Assembly: GCA_021443845.1 (NCBI GenBank)
Contig: JABUTA010000003.1
Coordinates: 23,887 to 68,889 of the forward strand
Reading direction: 5' to 3'
DNA length: 45,003 nucleotides
Source: Parasporobacterium sp.
GTDB taxonomy: Bacteria; Bacillota; Clostridia; Lachnospirales; Lachnospiraceae
Every line of letters starts with the position of its first letter. Position 1 is the stretch's first letter. Positions 9,020-17,351 of the stretch are shown in pieces. The position numbers and the translations under genes are program-made. The notes under the pieces are model-generated. The model did not search any database and had not been told where the DNA came from. It saw nothing but the letters and a program-made list of their open reading frames with translations.

Positions 9020-9049
9020 AATATATTGAAAACGATTGCTTTTAGTCAA
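9020..9049 (-). promoter_or_regulatory. Putative sigma-A promoter of the beta-helix gene
   Basis: On the - strand, TTGACT (9049-9044) and TATATT (9025-9020) are separated by 18 bp, about 57 bp upstream of ATG 8963. Confidence 0.55.
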
Positions 9050-9216
9050 TACCTGATTGATGATTATTTGCCATGCGGATTATTCGGAGCAATAATTCCG
9101 GGACTTTTTGATAATCGGACATATCGCTATCAAAAAACTGTTGACAGTTTGGGCGTTATCTATATTGAACTGATCACATGCTGCTTTATTATCCTGCAAT
9201 ACAATTCCGTTTGTTT

Positions 9217-9261
9217 ATGTAGTTTATGCTACATGCATTTATTATTTACCAGGTTTACAAT
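9217..9261 (+). promoter_or_regulatory. Crp/Fnr-type activator site and -10 box of the ferredoxin/flavoprotein operon
   Basis: The palindrome ATGTAGTTTATGCTACAT (9217-9234) has the TGTxx-N6-xxACA layout of Crp-family sites. A TACAAT -10 box follows at 9256-9261 with no good -35, and the palindrome centre (9225.5) is 35.5 nt from the end of the -10. With a start site 7 nt further on, the palindrome is centred near -42, the class II position. A close relative lies at 41350-41367 with the same spacing. Confidence 0.65.
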
Positions 9262-9290
9262 ATCCCTATAAATATAAGGAGGATCCGACA

Positions 9291-9518
9291 ATGCCACCCG
9301 TAATCGACGAAAAGAAATGCAAAAAATGCGGATACTGTGCAGCTATATGCCCACTGGATGTTCTGTACCTTGACAAAGCTGCCCAAAAGCTTCTGGTGCG
9401 TTATCCCGATGAGTGCTGGCACTGCAAAGCCTGCATGAGAGACTGCCCGGTTAAAGCCATCACTATCAGATATCCTTTATCTCATATGATGCTTCACTAT
9501 CCGAAGGAGGTAGAATAA
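9291..9518 (+). CDS. 2[4Fe-4S] ferredoxin, AprB-like partner of the following flavoprotein
   Basis: A 75-residue protein with two classic cluster motifs, CKKCGYCAAICP (residues 10-21) and CWHCKACMRDCP (near residues 43-54). It carries electrons to or from the flavoprotein encoded next. The stop codon overlaps that gene's start by one base (TAATG), which implies translational coupling and a stoichiometric complex. The pairing of a small two-cluster ferredoxin with an FAD subunit resembles adenylylsulfate reductase AprBA, but no sulfate-reduction genes are nearby. AAGGAGG lies upstream of ATG 9291. A second pair of this kind is at 35954-37959. Confidence 0.85.
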   Translation: MPPVIDEKKCKKCGYCAAICPLDVLYLDKAAQKLLVRYPDECWHCKACMRDCPVKAITIRYPLSHMMLHYPKEVE

Positions 9519-11182
9519 TGCATAAATATAAATGTGAATTTCTCTGCGTAGGCGGCGGCATCGGAGGACTTATGGCAGCAATAGCCGCCGGCAAAAAAGG
9601 CATTGATGTCATTGTTGCGGAAAAGGCTGACACCCGCAGATCCGGTTCAGGCTCCAACGGCAACGACCATTTCCACTGCTATATACCCGAGTGTCACGGA
9701 ACGGACATGAGCCGTGTGTACAGGGAGATCGGAGCTTCATTTGATGCGGGTCCCTGGGTAGATTCCAATCTCACAGCTGTATGGATAAACAGAAGCTTTG
9801 AGATCATAAAGATGTGGGAAGAAATGGGCATCACAATGCGTCCTACCGGTGAATGGAGATTTGAAGGTCACGGCATGCCGGGGCAGCAGCTGTACAATCT
9901 CAAATTTGACGGTGCCCTCCAGAAAAAATGCCTTACTGCAGAAGCAAAGAAACAGGGAGCCCGTATCCTCAACCGTGTAGTAATCCATGACATCCTTACC
10001 GGCGAAGACGGCCGTGTAACGGGTGCCTTAGGTATAGATATCAATAATGAAGAACCTGAAATGGTAGTTATCGAATGCAAGGCTGCTCTTCTGGCTACAG
10101 GAATGGTATCCAGAATGTATCCCAGCATTACTCCTGCATATATGTTTAATACCCCCTGCTGTCCTGCCACAACAGGCGACGCCCAGGCGATGGCATACAG
10201 AGCCGGTGCCAAGCTGGTTAACATGGACATGCTTAACGGACATGCAGGCCCCAAATACCTGGCGCGTGGCGGCAAGGGAACCTGGATCGGTGTATCAACA
10301 GATATCCGTGGCAGGTCCATAACCTCCTATAATTCCAAGCCGTCCCGTGCAACAGGTGACATAACCGCTGATGTATGGCCTACCTGCTACAGAGACCGTC
10401 TGAAACAGGGCAAGGGACCCACATTCATGAACTGTACGGAGACCCCTGTGGAAGACCTTGATTACATGCTCCATACTGCAATGGTAAGTGAAGGGATCGA
10501 TTCCATCACAGACTACTGTGAACACTACGGTATAGACCTTACAAAGGATATGGTAGAATTCGGAACCTATCCAATAATGATGGGCCAGAGAGGCATCGAG
10601 ATAGATGACCATGCCCGTTCAAGCATTCCCGGGCTCTATGCTGCCGGGAACTGTACCGGAAACGTCAACGGAAGCCTGGCAGGTGCCGCTGCCTTCGGTA
10701 TGGTGGCAGGAGAGGATGCTGCTGAATATGTGAAGACCGTTGATGAAGCCCCTGTGGGGAACGAAGATCTCATAAATGAGCGTCAGCAGCTCTATGATGC
10801 CTTTATGTCACGCCGGGACGGAGCCCACTGGAAGGAAGCCGCTTCCACACTGCAGAATCTTATGAATGAATATGCAAGTGCGGACCAGCAGAACGAAGAC
10901 ATGCTCAGGGCAGGTATGGTATATATGGGTCAGCTCAGGGAAAACTGCCTCAATGAACTGGCATGTGCCAACTCCCATGAGCTTCTGAGAAGCATCGAGG
11001 TCCTCAATATGATCGACCTGGCAGAGCCTATATTCCTCTGCAGTGAGAACCGTAAGGAAACCAGGGGTCCTCACGTACGTGCTGACTATTCATACATGGA
11101 TATTACCCTGAACGGAAAGTTTCAGACCATATACAAGGATAAAGACGGCACCGTACATCTTGAGTACAGATTCAAAAAATAG
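9518..11182 (+). CDS. FAD-dependent flavoprotein of the fumarate reductase / AprA family
   Basis: A 554-residue protein. The dinucleotide-binding GGGIGG is at residues 12-17, and a second FAD-contact region reads SSIPGLYAAGNCTGNVNGSL. The overall layout is that of FrdA/SdhA/AprA flavoproteins. There is no signal peptide and no FMN-binding domain, so it works in the cytoplasm and receives electrons through the coupled ferredoxin. Family members reduce double bonds or act on activated oxyanions. The catalytic set cannot be assigned with confidence; NDHFH near residue 47 is a candidate active-site stretch. A terminator follows, so the ferredoxin and flavoprotein form their own transcription unit. 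Confidence 0.8.
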   Translation: MHKYKCEFLCVGGGIGGLMAAIAAGKKGIDVIVAEKADTRRSGSGSNGNDHFHCYIPECHGTDMSRVYREIGASFDAGPWVDSNLTAVWINRSFEIIKMWEEMGITMRPTGEWRFEGHGMPGQQLYNLKFDGALQKKCLTAEAKKQGARILNRVVIHDILTGEDGRVTGALGIDINNEEPEMVVIECKAALLATGMVSRMYPSITPAYMFNTPCCPATTGDAQAMAYRAGAKLVNMDMLNGHAGPKYLARGGKGTWIGVSTDIRGRSITSYNSKPSRATGDITADVWPTCYRDRLKQGKGPTFMNCTETPVEDLDYMLHTAMVSEGIDSITDYCEHYGIDLTKDMVEFGTYPIMMGQRGIEIDDHARSSIPGLYAAGNCTGNVNGSLAGAAAFGMVAGEDAAEYVKTVDEAPVGNEDLINERQQLYDAFMSRRDGAHWKEAASTLQNLMNEYASADQQNEDMLRAGMVYMGQLRENCLNELACANSHELLRSIEVLNMIDLAEPIFLCSENRKETRGPHVRADYSYMDITLNGKFQTIYKDKDGTVHLEYRFKK

Positions 11183-11202
11183 TATTGGTTATTGCTGTAT
11201 AC

Positions 11203-11243
11203 AATCCGGGAACTTATAATGGATATAAGTTTCCGGATTTTTT
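11203..11243 (+). terminator. Terminator between flavoprotein and regulator genes
   Basis: A 15-bp stem (11203-11217 with 11225-11239, one G-U pair) is followed by six or more T. The T run ends just before the ribosome binding site of the regulator gene, so regulator expression depends on readthrough or on a promoter inside this stretch. Confidence 0.8.
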
Positions 11244-11256
11244 GAAAGGAAATAAC

Positions 11257-11934
11257 ATGACAGAAACATTTCCACCCTTTGATGAAAAATTCATATCAAA
11301 ATATCCTGTCGTGCGGTTCCGCAAGGGTGACATAATCCTTAAATACGGTCAGCTGAACACTCATCTGTACTGTATCAAAGAAGGCATATGTGCCTGCACC
11401 ATCATCAATACAGACGGCAATACACTTATCCCTCTCTTTCTCAGAAAGCATGAAGTTATCGGCGTCAGACTGGAGCTTCTGGGGGTTATGGAAAACCGCT
11501 CCATACATGAGGTTTCTGCCCATACGGATGTGGCAGCATATAAAATTCCCATTAATGACATCCGTACATTGCTGAAAACTGATTTTGAAGCCTATAAAAG
11601 AGCCACAAGATCTGTAATATCTTCTCTGGACAGAGTAATTGAAACCTCCAATCTCAGGGGCAAAGGCAATTCTGTCATGATGGTATGCAATACCATTTAT
11701 CACGAGATGGAGCCGGTTCCGGGGAAAAAAGACCTGTTCATTCTGCCTTCATATTTCAGTGTAACAGACCTGGCCAACAGTATGCTGATACACAGGGTAA
11801 CCGTATCCCGTATCATGCACACCCTGTGTATGGAAAATGTCATGAAAAAGGAAGACCGGTGCTGGTACATAACAGATGCATCTCTGCTCAATAAATACCG
11901 TCAGGGAATGCTGACTCTGAAGATTAAAAAATAA
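11257..11934 (+). CDS. Crp/Fnr-family transcription regulator with altered recognition helix
   Basis: A 225-residue protein: an N-terminal cyclic-nucleotide-binding-type beta barrel (residues about 15-110), a dimerisation helix, and a C-terminal winged helix. The DNA-reading helix aligns without gaps to E. coli CRP and reads HRVTVSRIMHTL, placing Arg180, Val181 and Arg185 where CRP has Arg180, Glu181 and Arg185. FNR-type cluster cysteines are absent; Cys39, 45 and 47 lie in the sensor domain but do not match FNR. It more likely senses a small molecule, as CprK does. ATG 11257 has GAAAGGA upstream; a longer TTG-started reading would run through the terminator stem. Likely targets are the palindromes at 9217 and 41350. 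Confidence 0.85.
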   Translation: MTETFPPFDEKFISKYPVVRFRKGDIILKYGQLNTHLYCIKEGICACTIINTDGNTLIPLFLRKHEVIGVRLELLGVMENRSIHEVSAHTDVAAYKIPINDIRTLLKTDFEAYKRATRSVISSLDRVIETSNLRGKGNSVMMVCNTIYHEMEPVPGKKDLFILPSYFSVTDLANSMLIHRVTVSRIMHTLCMENVMKKEDRCWYITDASLLNKYRQGMLTLKIKK

Positions 11935-11970
11935 CTCTTTGGAAATCACTCTGAAAGGAGCTTTCTATTT

Positions 11971-13311
11971 ATGGATAAATATGCCGTGATCGGTATCGGC
12001 TGTGCCGGATATAATGCAGTAAAATCTATGAGAGAAAACGGATTCATCGGAGAGATCCATATTTATTCCGATGTATCCCATCCTTCGGCCAATCCCATGC
12101 TGACCACATACTATGTTTCCGGCAGACTTCCCCGGGAGGGAATGTTCCCCTTCGGAAGCCTGGAGAAACTGGTAAAGGATTATAATGTCATTCTTCATAC
12201 GGACACCCGGGTACGTCATGTGAATGCATCTGAAAAGCAGCTGGTTCTGGAAGACGGCTCATCAGAAGTCTTTGATAAGATCCTTATAGCTGCGGGGGCC
12301 AGAGCCGTATCCCCTCCTCTCGGGCAGAAGCCGAAAGGACGATGCTTTCTCATGCGCTCTGTGGAGGATGCAGACCGGCTGAAGCAGGTACTGGAGCAGG
12401 AAAACATTTCATCAGCTGCTGTAGTAGGTGCATCTATGACCGGGATAAAGGTAACGGAACTCCTGGCAGAAAAGAATATCTCTGTCACCATGATAGACAT
12501 GGCAGACAGACTCTTTCCGCTGGCATGTATGAAGGAAACCGCCGATATTCTGGAAAAGGATCTGACCGGCAGGGGCATCCGTCTACTGCTCAGGACCGGA
12601 GTTGACCATGTGGAGGAAAATGGAAACGACATCAGTACATTCCTCACTGACGGCAGCTGTGTCAGTACAGATATTCTGGTACTTTGCATAGGTACCAGGG
12701 CCAACACCGAGCTGGCTGCCAATACGGAAGTGTTGGAAAAAGAGCCTGTTCTGATAAACAGGGGCATAGTGGTGGATGAACATATGCAGACCAGCGTCCC
12801 GGGAATATTTGCAGCCGGTGACTGCTGTGAAGCTCTCAATATCCAGACCGGCAGTACCATGATCATTGGCCTCTGGGCAAACGCAGCTGAGCAGGGACGG
12901 ATTGCAGGCTGCTGCATGGCTGCAGACTGCAATGAAAACAGCCTGCCAGACACTCCTCCGGCAGATGGCAGTCCTTCTTCAGCTTTGTGCAGTGCTCTTC
13001 CTGCTTACAAAGGTTCTATCCCCAACAATATCACCCACTATTTTGATCAGACATTTGTGGGTATAGGCGATCCGAACCTTACCGGAGAGCGGTTTACCGC
13101 ATTTAATAAATCCGGCATGGTCAGTGCCATCCACGATGGCAGAAATATAAAATGCATAAATATTCTGGGAAACTACCGCATCAGCGGCATGGTTAAGGAC
13201 TATCTCATAAAACGGATCACCGGGCAGGGTGCATTTATGGCCGTTGCTGATATGGGCCTTTTAAGAAACAGCGGTGTTCCGGAAGAATTTATACAATTGC
13301 TGAAAAACTGA
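11971..13311 (+). CDS. FAD/NAD(P)-dependent pyridine nucleotide-disulfide-type oxidoreductase
   Basis: A 446-residue protein with an N-terminal FAD-binding GIGCAG (residues 8-13), a second Rossmann motif AAVVGASMTGIKVTELL for NAD(P)H, and the late FAD motif GIFAAGDC. This is the layout of NADH:rubredoxin/ferredoxin reductases and nitrite-reductase-type flavoproteins, without the redox-active CxxxxC of disulfide reductases. It probably feeds NAD(P)H electrons to iron-sulfur partners. Given its position just before the molybdenum enzyme and its four-cluster ferredoxin, a chain of NAD(P)H to FAD to FeS to molybdenum centre is plausible. A Ser/Pro/Cys-rich insert lies near residues 320-340. GAAAGGAG precedes ATG 11971. 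Confidence 0.8.
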   Translation: MDKYAVIGIGCAGYNAVKSMRENGFIGEIHIYSDVSHPSANPMLTTYYVSGRLPREGMFPFGSLEKLVKDYNVILHTDTRVRHVNASEKQLVLEDGSSEVFDKILIAAGARAVSPPLGQKPKGRCFLMRSVEDADRLKQVLEQENISSAAVVGASMTGIKVTELLAEKNISVTMIDMADRLFPLACMKETADILEKDLTGRGIRLLLRTGVDHVEENGNDISTFLTDGSCVSTDILVLCIGTRANTELAANTEVLEKEPVLINRGIVVDEHMQTSVPGIFAAGDCCEALNIQTGSTMIIGLWANAAEQGRIAGCCMAADCNENSLPDTPPADGSPSSALCSALPAYKGSIPNNITHYFDQTFVGIGDPNLTGERFTAFNKSGMVSAIHDGRNIKCINILGNYRISGMVKDYLIKRITGQGAFMAVADMGLLRNSGVPEEFIQLLKN

Positions 13312-13409
13312 AGCTGAACAACCTGCACCTGTCCGACAGCTGAATTAACAGCTTCAGACGGCTGCAAAAACATCCGCTGCACATCCTGCGGTAAAAATGG
13401 AGAAACAAC

Positions 13410-15659
13410 ATGACTGAACAGGAATTATTATTAAGAGCCAAGCTGCCCGGTGCCGATACCGGCATTGAAATAAAGCATTCCGTATGCGATATCTGCACTC
13501 CGGGACCCCAGTGCGGGATCAATGCATATATTAAGGATGGCGAGATCGTCAAGATAGAGGGAATGCCGGGCTTCCCGGGAAGCGGAGGCGTGCTGTGCAC
13601 AAAGGGTGCCGCCAACCGTCAGTACGTATACCGGAAAGAGCGCATAAAGACTCCTCTGAAGCGTGTGGGTGAAAGAGGCAGCAGGGATTTCGTACCCATA
13701 AGCTGGGATGAAGCCTATGACATTATTGAAGAAAACCTCAGCAATATCAGAAAGCAATACGGTCCTGAAAGTGTGGTGTGGTTTACCGGATATACCAAAT
13801 GGATCCGCCCCTGGCTCAGACGTCTGTGCCACAGCTTCGGCGGTCACAACTACATGACCGAGTCCAGCACCTGCTTCCGTGCCGGCAGAATGGCTAACGA
13901 GACCATTTTCGGCCGGGATGCCAGAGGTGATGTGATGGGTGCTCCTCACCTTATGGTGGGCTGGGGCAGCAATCCCTTCATCAATGCCTATCCTATGGGA
14001 AGAGGATTCGTAAAAAGCAAGGAAGCCGGTACAAAGATCATTATCGTTGATGTCCGCCATACCCAGGCCGCAGAAAAGCTGGCGGATCTGTTCCTTCAGC
14101 CCAATATCGGAACAGATGCGGTACTGGCCCATGCCATTGCCAATATCATCATACAGAACGGCTGGCAGGATCAGGAATTTATTGATTCCTATGTCCACGG
14201 CTTTGATGACTACAGAAAAATGGTATCTCAGTATGACCTGGAGACCGCCGAAAAGATCACCGGGGTTCCTGCCCGGGATATCTTCACCGCAGCGGACTGG
14301 ATTGCCCACATAAAGCCGACCCAGATCGGTACAAATAACGGCATCGCCCATCATACCAACGGTTTCAATACCCACCGGGCAATTATGTGCCTTAACCTTA
14401 TTACCGGCAACTATGACAAACCCGGCACTACTCTTCCTGTTTACGATACCTTCTGCGACATGGGTTCCGGTTTCGATACCCACGAAGAAGAATTCATGGA
14501 AGAAACCCGGACTCCCAAGACTCTTCCCCAGATCGGAGAAGAGCGATTTCCTCTGTGGAACCTTATGACCGGGGATGCCCAGGCCATGGACCTTACCAGA
14601 CAGCTTCTTGAAGGTACCCCGTATAAACTGCATGCTCTGTGTGCCTTCGGTATGAACACTATGATGTTCCCTGAAACTCCTCTTTTCAGGAAGGCTCTTA
14701 AGACCCTGGATTTCATGATGGCCACAGACCTTGTATGGACCGATGCCTGCTCCTACGCAGACATAGTACTTCCTGTGTGCAGCTCTCTGGAAAGAAGCGA
14801 AGTGAAATGCTACCCGGGAGGATTTTTCTACTATACAAACCCAGCTATCGAACCTTTATATGAAAGCAGGAATGATGTGGAGATAATGACCGAGCTGGCC
14901 AGAAGACTGTGCCCTGAGGATAAGGTTCTCTGTTCCGGATATCATGAGTGCATTAAATACATGTTCAGGGAAATGACTGACGAGATCGAGAAAGGTCATG
15001 AAACAGGCCTTCCCGTAAGGAGTTCTCATTTCAGACCGTATATTCCGGGAACATATCTGAAGAACGGCCCTTCTACCCCGTCAGGGAAGCTGGAGCTTTA
15101 CAGTGAGCTGATAGCAGGCATTGACCCCTCTTACGGTCTGGATCCTCTGCCCTCCTTCTATAATGCAGACCGGAAATCATGTAAAAACCCGGTATCCGCA
15201 GACTCTGGGGCGGATAACACCTGCATTGATTATAATGACATCTCCAGCCCCGGCTGCGGTACTAACAGCTCCGGCTGCGGCATTAACAGCAATTTATATA
15301 ATGACTGTGGCAGCTTCACTCTCATGACAGGTGCAAGACTGCCCCACACTATCCACTCCCGCGGTCACAAGGTTCCCTGGCTCAGAAGCCTGCGTCCTGA
15401 CCCTATGGTGGACATCAATCCTTCCGATGCGACAAGACTTGGTATAGCCCAGGAGGACAGAGTAAGGTTATTTAATGATACCGGTGAGATATCTGTGCTG
15501 GCCAATGTAACGGAAGTTGCCAACAAGGGAGACCTTCACCTGATACACGGCTATGAAGAAGCCAATGCCACGGACCTGATTCCATGGGATCATACGGATC
15601 CCTACAGCGGCTTCCCGGGATACAAGCAGGTCAGAGTTTTCATAGAGAAAGCTGACTGA
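13410..15659 (+). CDS. Molybdopterin (bis-MGD) oxidoreductase, catalytic subunit
   Basis: A 749-residue member of the DMSO reductase superfamily. The N-terminal [4Fe-4S] ligands are Cys26, 29, 35 and 63, giving CX2CX5CX27C, two residues longer between the second and third cysteines than usual. The likely Mo (or W) ligand is Cys155 in ESSTCFRAG, at the position where Cys, Sec, Ser or Asp coordinates the metal. The molydopterin-binding C-terminal domain begins at about residue 640. There is no Tat signal, so the enzyme is cytoplasmic. A Cys/Ser/Gly-rich insert (about residues 589-635) precedes the last domain. The partner is the four-cluster ferredoxin downstream. Substrate unknown; aromatic hydroxylation or dehydroxylation chemistry is one option. 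Confidence 0.85.
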   Translation: MTEQELLLRAKLPGADTGIEIKHSVCDICTPGPQCGINAYIKDGEIVKIEGMPGFPGSGGVLCTKGAANRQYVYRKERIKTPLKRVGERGSRDFVPISWDEAYDIIEENLSNIRKQYGPESVVWFTGYTKWIRPWLRRLCHSFGGHNYMTESSTCFRAGRMANETIFGRDARGDVMGAPHLMVGWGSNPFINAYPMGRGFVKSKEAGTKIIIVDVRHTQAAEKLADLFLQPNIGTDAVLAHAIANIIIQNGWQDQEFIDSYVHGFDDYRKMVSQYDLETAEKITGVPARDIFTAADWIAHIKPTQIGTNNGIAHHTNGFNTHRAIMCLNLITGNYDKPGTTLPVYDTFCDMGSGFDTHEEEFMEETRTPKTLPQIGEERFPLWNLMTGDAQAMDLTRQLLEGTPYKLHALCAFGMNTMMFPETPLFRKALKTLDFMMATDLVWTDACSYADIVLPVCSSLERSEVKCYPGGFFYYTNPAIEPLYESRNDVEIMTELARRLCPEDKVLCSGYHECIKYMFREMTDEIEKGHETGLPVRSSHFRPYIPGTYLKNGPSTPSGKLELYSELIAGIDPSYGLDPLPSFYNADRKSCKNPVSADSGADNTCIDYNDISSPGCGTNSSGCGINSNLYNDCGSFTLMTGARLPHTIHSRGHKVPWLRSLRPDPMVDINPSDATRLGIAQEDRVRLFNDTGEISVLANVTEVANKGDLHLIHGYEEANATDLIPWDHTDPYSGFPGYKQVRVFIEKAD
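15249..15290 (+). repeat. Two tandem 21-bp repeats inside the molybdoenzyme gene
   Basis: The units 15249-15269 and 15270-15290 differ at three bases and encode PGCGTNS and SGCGINS. They lie in an insert rich in Cys, Ser, Gly and Asn that typical family members lack. Confidence 0.7.
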
Positions 15660-15739
15660 CATCGAATACGGAACAATAAAGCTGTTCAAAGCTCTTTGTT
15701 ATGAATCGAAAATATTACTTTCAGGGAGATTTCTTTCTG

Positions 15740-15765
15740 CCGGTTCTGATACAGTTCTGAACAGT
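15740..15765 (+). promoter_or_regulatory. Possible operator upstream of the four-cluster ferredoxin gene
   Basis: CCGGTTCTGA (15740-15749) and the near-palindrome ACAGTTCTGAACAGT (15751-15765) lie about 40 bp before ATG 15804. The combined string CCGGTTCTGAACAGT occurs at 38002-38016, also just upstream of a ferredoxin gene. The function is inferred. Confidence 0.35.
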
Positions 15766-15803
15766 AAATTGCAGAATGTGCAGTTATCTACAGGAGTAAA
15801 AAC

Positions 15804-16250
15804 ATGAGTTATAAGATCAATTTCTATGCTGACCTCTGCGTGGCCTGCGGAGCCTGCTCAGTAGCATGCATGGATCAGAATGACATAGACACAGAAAAAG
15901 GTGACCAGCCCTATCGCCGGGCATACCAGACAGATTACACTGACAGCGGTGAGAAGCATATCGGTTATTTTTCAGCTTCCTGCCGGCATTGCGACGATGC
16001 CCCCTGCATTGCCGCATGCCCTTCAGGCTGCCTGTTCAAGGATCCGGAAACCGGATTTACCGTATACGACACCACTAACTGCATAGGCTGCCGGAGCTGT
16101 TCCATGGCCTGTCCTCATGGTGCTCCCGCCGTAGCTTCAACCGGCAAAATGGCCAAATGCTACGGCTGCAACGAGCGGGTTAAGGCAGGACTGAAACCCG
16201 CCTGCGTGGCTGTGTGCCCCTTCGGAGCTTTGAAGCTGGAGGAAGCATGA
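15804..16250 (+). CDS. DmsB-type 4[4Fe-4S] ferredoxin subunit
   Basis: A 148-residue protein with four cluster motifs in order: CVACGACSVAC, CRHCDDAPCIAACP, CIGCRSCSMACP and CYGC followed 11 residues later by CVAVCP. This is the standard layout of electron-transfer subunits paired with molybdopterin enzymes (DmsB, NrfC, transhydroxylase small subunit). It lacks a signal peptide or membrane anchor, matching a soluble cytoplasmic complex. It lies 144 bp after the molybdoenzyme gene. No membrane subunit of the DmsC type follows, so electrons probably come from a soluble donor such as the oxidoreductase encoded at 11971. ATG 15804 follows ACAGGAG. Confidence 0.88.
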   Translation: MSYKINFYADLCVACGACSVACMDQNDIDTEKGDQPYRRAYQTDYTDSGEKHIGYFSASCRHCDDAPCIAACPSGCLFKDPETGFTVYDTTNCIGCRSCSMACPHGAPAVASTGKMAKCYGCNERVKAGLKPACVAVCPFGALKLEEA

Positions 16251-16323
16251 TATATTAATATCCGGATTCCGGATCACCGGGACTGATTTTCAGGAAAATC
16301 GATGGTATAAGCAGGAGATATAC

Positions 16324-17286
16324 ATGAGTGAGAACAGGATAATAGATGTCCATACACATATAACCACCCCCAGATTTATGAAAATGCTGGAGGATAATAA
16401 TGCATTATGGGAGGATGGCTTTCCCATTCCGAAATGGAACCTGAAGGACTGTCTGGATACCATGGATGAGCTGGAAATATGCCATGCAGTACTGTCAGAG
16501 TCATCCCCTCATCCATTCTATGGAAATCTTCAGGAAAGCATTGATGTGTGCAGAGACCTTAACGATACAGCTGCAGACGCGAAATCAAAACATCCCGACA
16601 GGTTTTCGTTTACTGCCACCCTGCCTCTGCCTGATATTAATGCAGCATGTCATGAGGCAGTAAGATGCATGGACGAGTTGGGAGCATCAGGAATCAAATT
16701 CGCCAGCAACAGCCGGGGATTATACATCGGAGACCCTTCCCTGGAACCATTAATGCAGGAGCTCGATAAAAGAGGTGCGGTCTGCACTATACACCCTACC
16801 ATTCCTGACAGGCTTAACCAGGATGTATTCTCCGCAGGTCCTGTTCCCATGTTCGAATTCATAGCTGACACAACCCGTGCAGTCATTAATATGATTGCCT
16901 CCGGAGTTATCCGCAGATACCCGAACATCAAATGGATAGTACCCCACAGCGGATCTTTCCTGCCGAATATATATCCCCGTTTTATTTCTATTTTCGATAT
17001 CCTTGACCCGACTCATGAAAAATACGGTGATATAAATGTCGAAGCTGATATTAAGAAGCTCTACTTCGATCTGGCGGGACATCCTGTACCCCACCTGCTG
17101 GATTTCCTGATGACCATCGCAGATTCCTCACACATACTCTATGGTACGGATTCACCATTTCCTCCGAAAGGATTCGTTGTTAAAGGGCTTCAGGATTTCA
17201 TCAATATGATGGATACAAGAGAGGATCTAAAGTCATATAAGACCATGATACTCCATGACAATGCAGCTGCTCTTATACTGCACTGA
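16324..17286 (+). CDS. Amidohydrolase-2 family protein (ACMSD / gamma-resorcylate decarboxylase type)
   Basis: A 320-residue TIM-barrel metalloenzyme. Metal-ligand candidates are visible in order: His10 and His12 (DVHTH), His157 (TIHPT), His208 (VPHSG) and Asp276 (GTDSP). This is the set found in the amidohydrolase-2 family, whose characterised members include non-oxidative decarboxylases of aromatic acids (ACMSD, gamma-resorcylate and 2,3-dihydroxybenzoate decarboxylases) and hydrolases. Cytoplasmic. As the last gene of the + strand redox island it may decarboxylate or hydrolyse the substrate or product of the molybdenum enzyme. That link rests on position only. AGGAG precedes ATG 16324. Confidence 0.78.
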   Translation: MSENRIIDVHTHITTPRFMKMLEDNNALWEDGFPIPKWNLKDCLDTMDELEICHAVLSESSPHPFYGNLQESIDVCRDLNDTAADAKSKHPDRFSFTATLPLPDINAACHEAVRCMDELGASGIKFASNSRGLYIGDPSLEPLMQELDKRGAVCTIHPTIPDRLNQDVFSAGPVPMFEFIADTTRAVINMIASGVIRRYPNIKWIVPHSGSFLPNIYPRFISIFDILDPTHEKYGDINVEADIKKLYFDLAGHPVPHLLDFLMTIADSSHILYGTDSPFPPKGFVVKGLQDFINMMDTREDLKSYKTMILHDNAAALILH

Positions 17287-17311
17287 CCCGTAAGCCTCAT
17301 AATATTTTTGA

Positions 17312-17342
17312 CGCAGGAAAAACAGTTCCTGCGGGTGTTTTA
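17312..17342 (+). terminator. Terminator of the redox island
   Basis: An 8-bp stem (CGCAGGAA 17312-17319 with TTCCTGCG 17326-17333) is followed by GGTGTTTT, 26 bp after the amidohydrolase stop. Confidence 0.7.
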
Positions 17343-17351
17343 ATTTTACGT

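Larger units (their letters stand above)
8964..9290. other. 327-bp divergent promoter region
   Basis: This region separates the - strand beta-helix gene from the + strand ferredoxin/flavoprotein operon. It holds a - strand promoter with a leader hairpin (CAGTTCA at 8992-8998 with TGAACTG at 9002-9008), a 9-bp inverted repeat (TTTTTGATA at 9105-9113 with TATCAAAAA at 9128-9136), and a Crp-type palindrome with a -10 box for the + strand operon. I do not accept the weak TTG-started ORF within it as a gene. Confidence 0.6.

Noticed and set aside
9026-9271. 81-codon ORF in the divergent promoter region
   Set aside because: It starts at TTG without a ribosome binding site, overlaps the promoter elements and palindromes, and has no recognisable protein features.
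9291-11182. Assignment of the ferredoxin/flavoprotein pair as adenylylsulfate reductase
   Set aside because: The arrangement is AprBA-like, but no sulfate adenylyltransferase, Qmo or Dsr genes are present in the window and the specific catalytic residues could not be confirmed.
12216-12953. 245-codon open frame antisense to the FAD oxidoreductase gene
   Set aside because: Ser/Arg-rich composition is typical of a shadow frame and no ribosome binding site is present.
13431-14633. 400-codon open frame antisense to the molybdoenzyme gene
   Set aside because: It is the complement of a strongly supported family protein and shows no motif of its own; long antisense frames are common in genes with biased codon usage.
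15776-15792. Degenerate Crp-type site TGTGCAGTTATCTACA before the four-cluster ferredoxin gene
   Set aside because: Only one half matches CTACA, and it overlaps the ribosome binding site, so it cannot be placed like the two confident activator sites.
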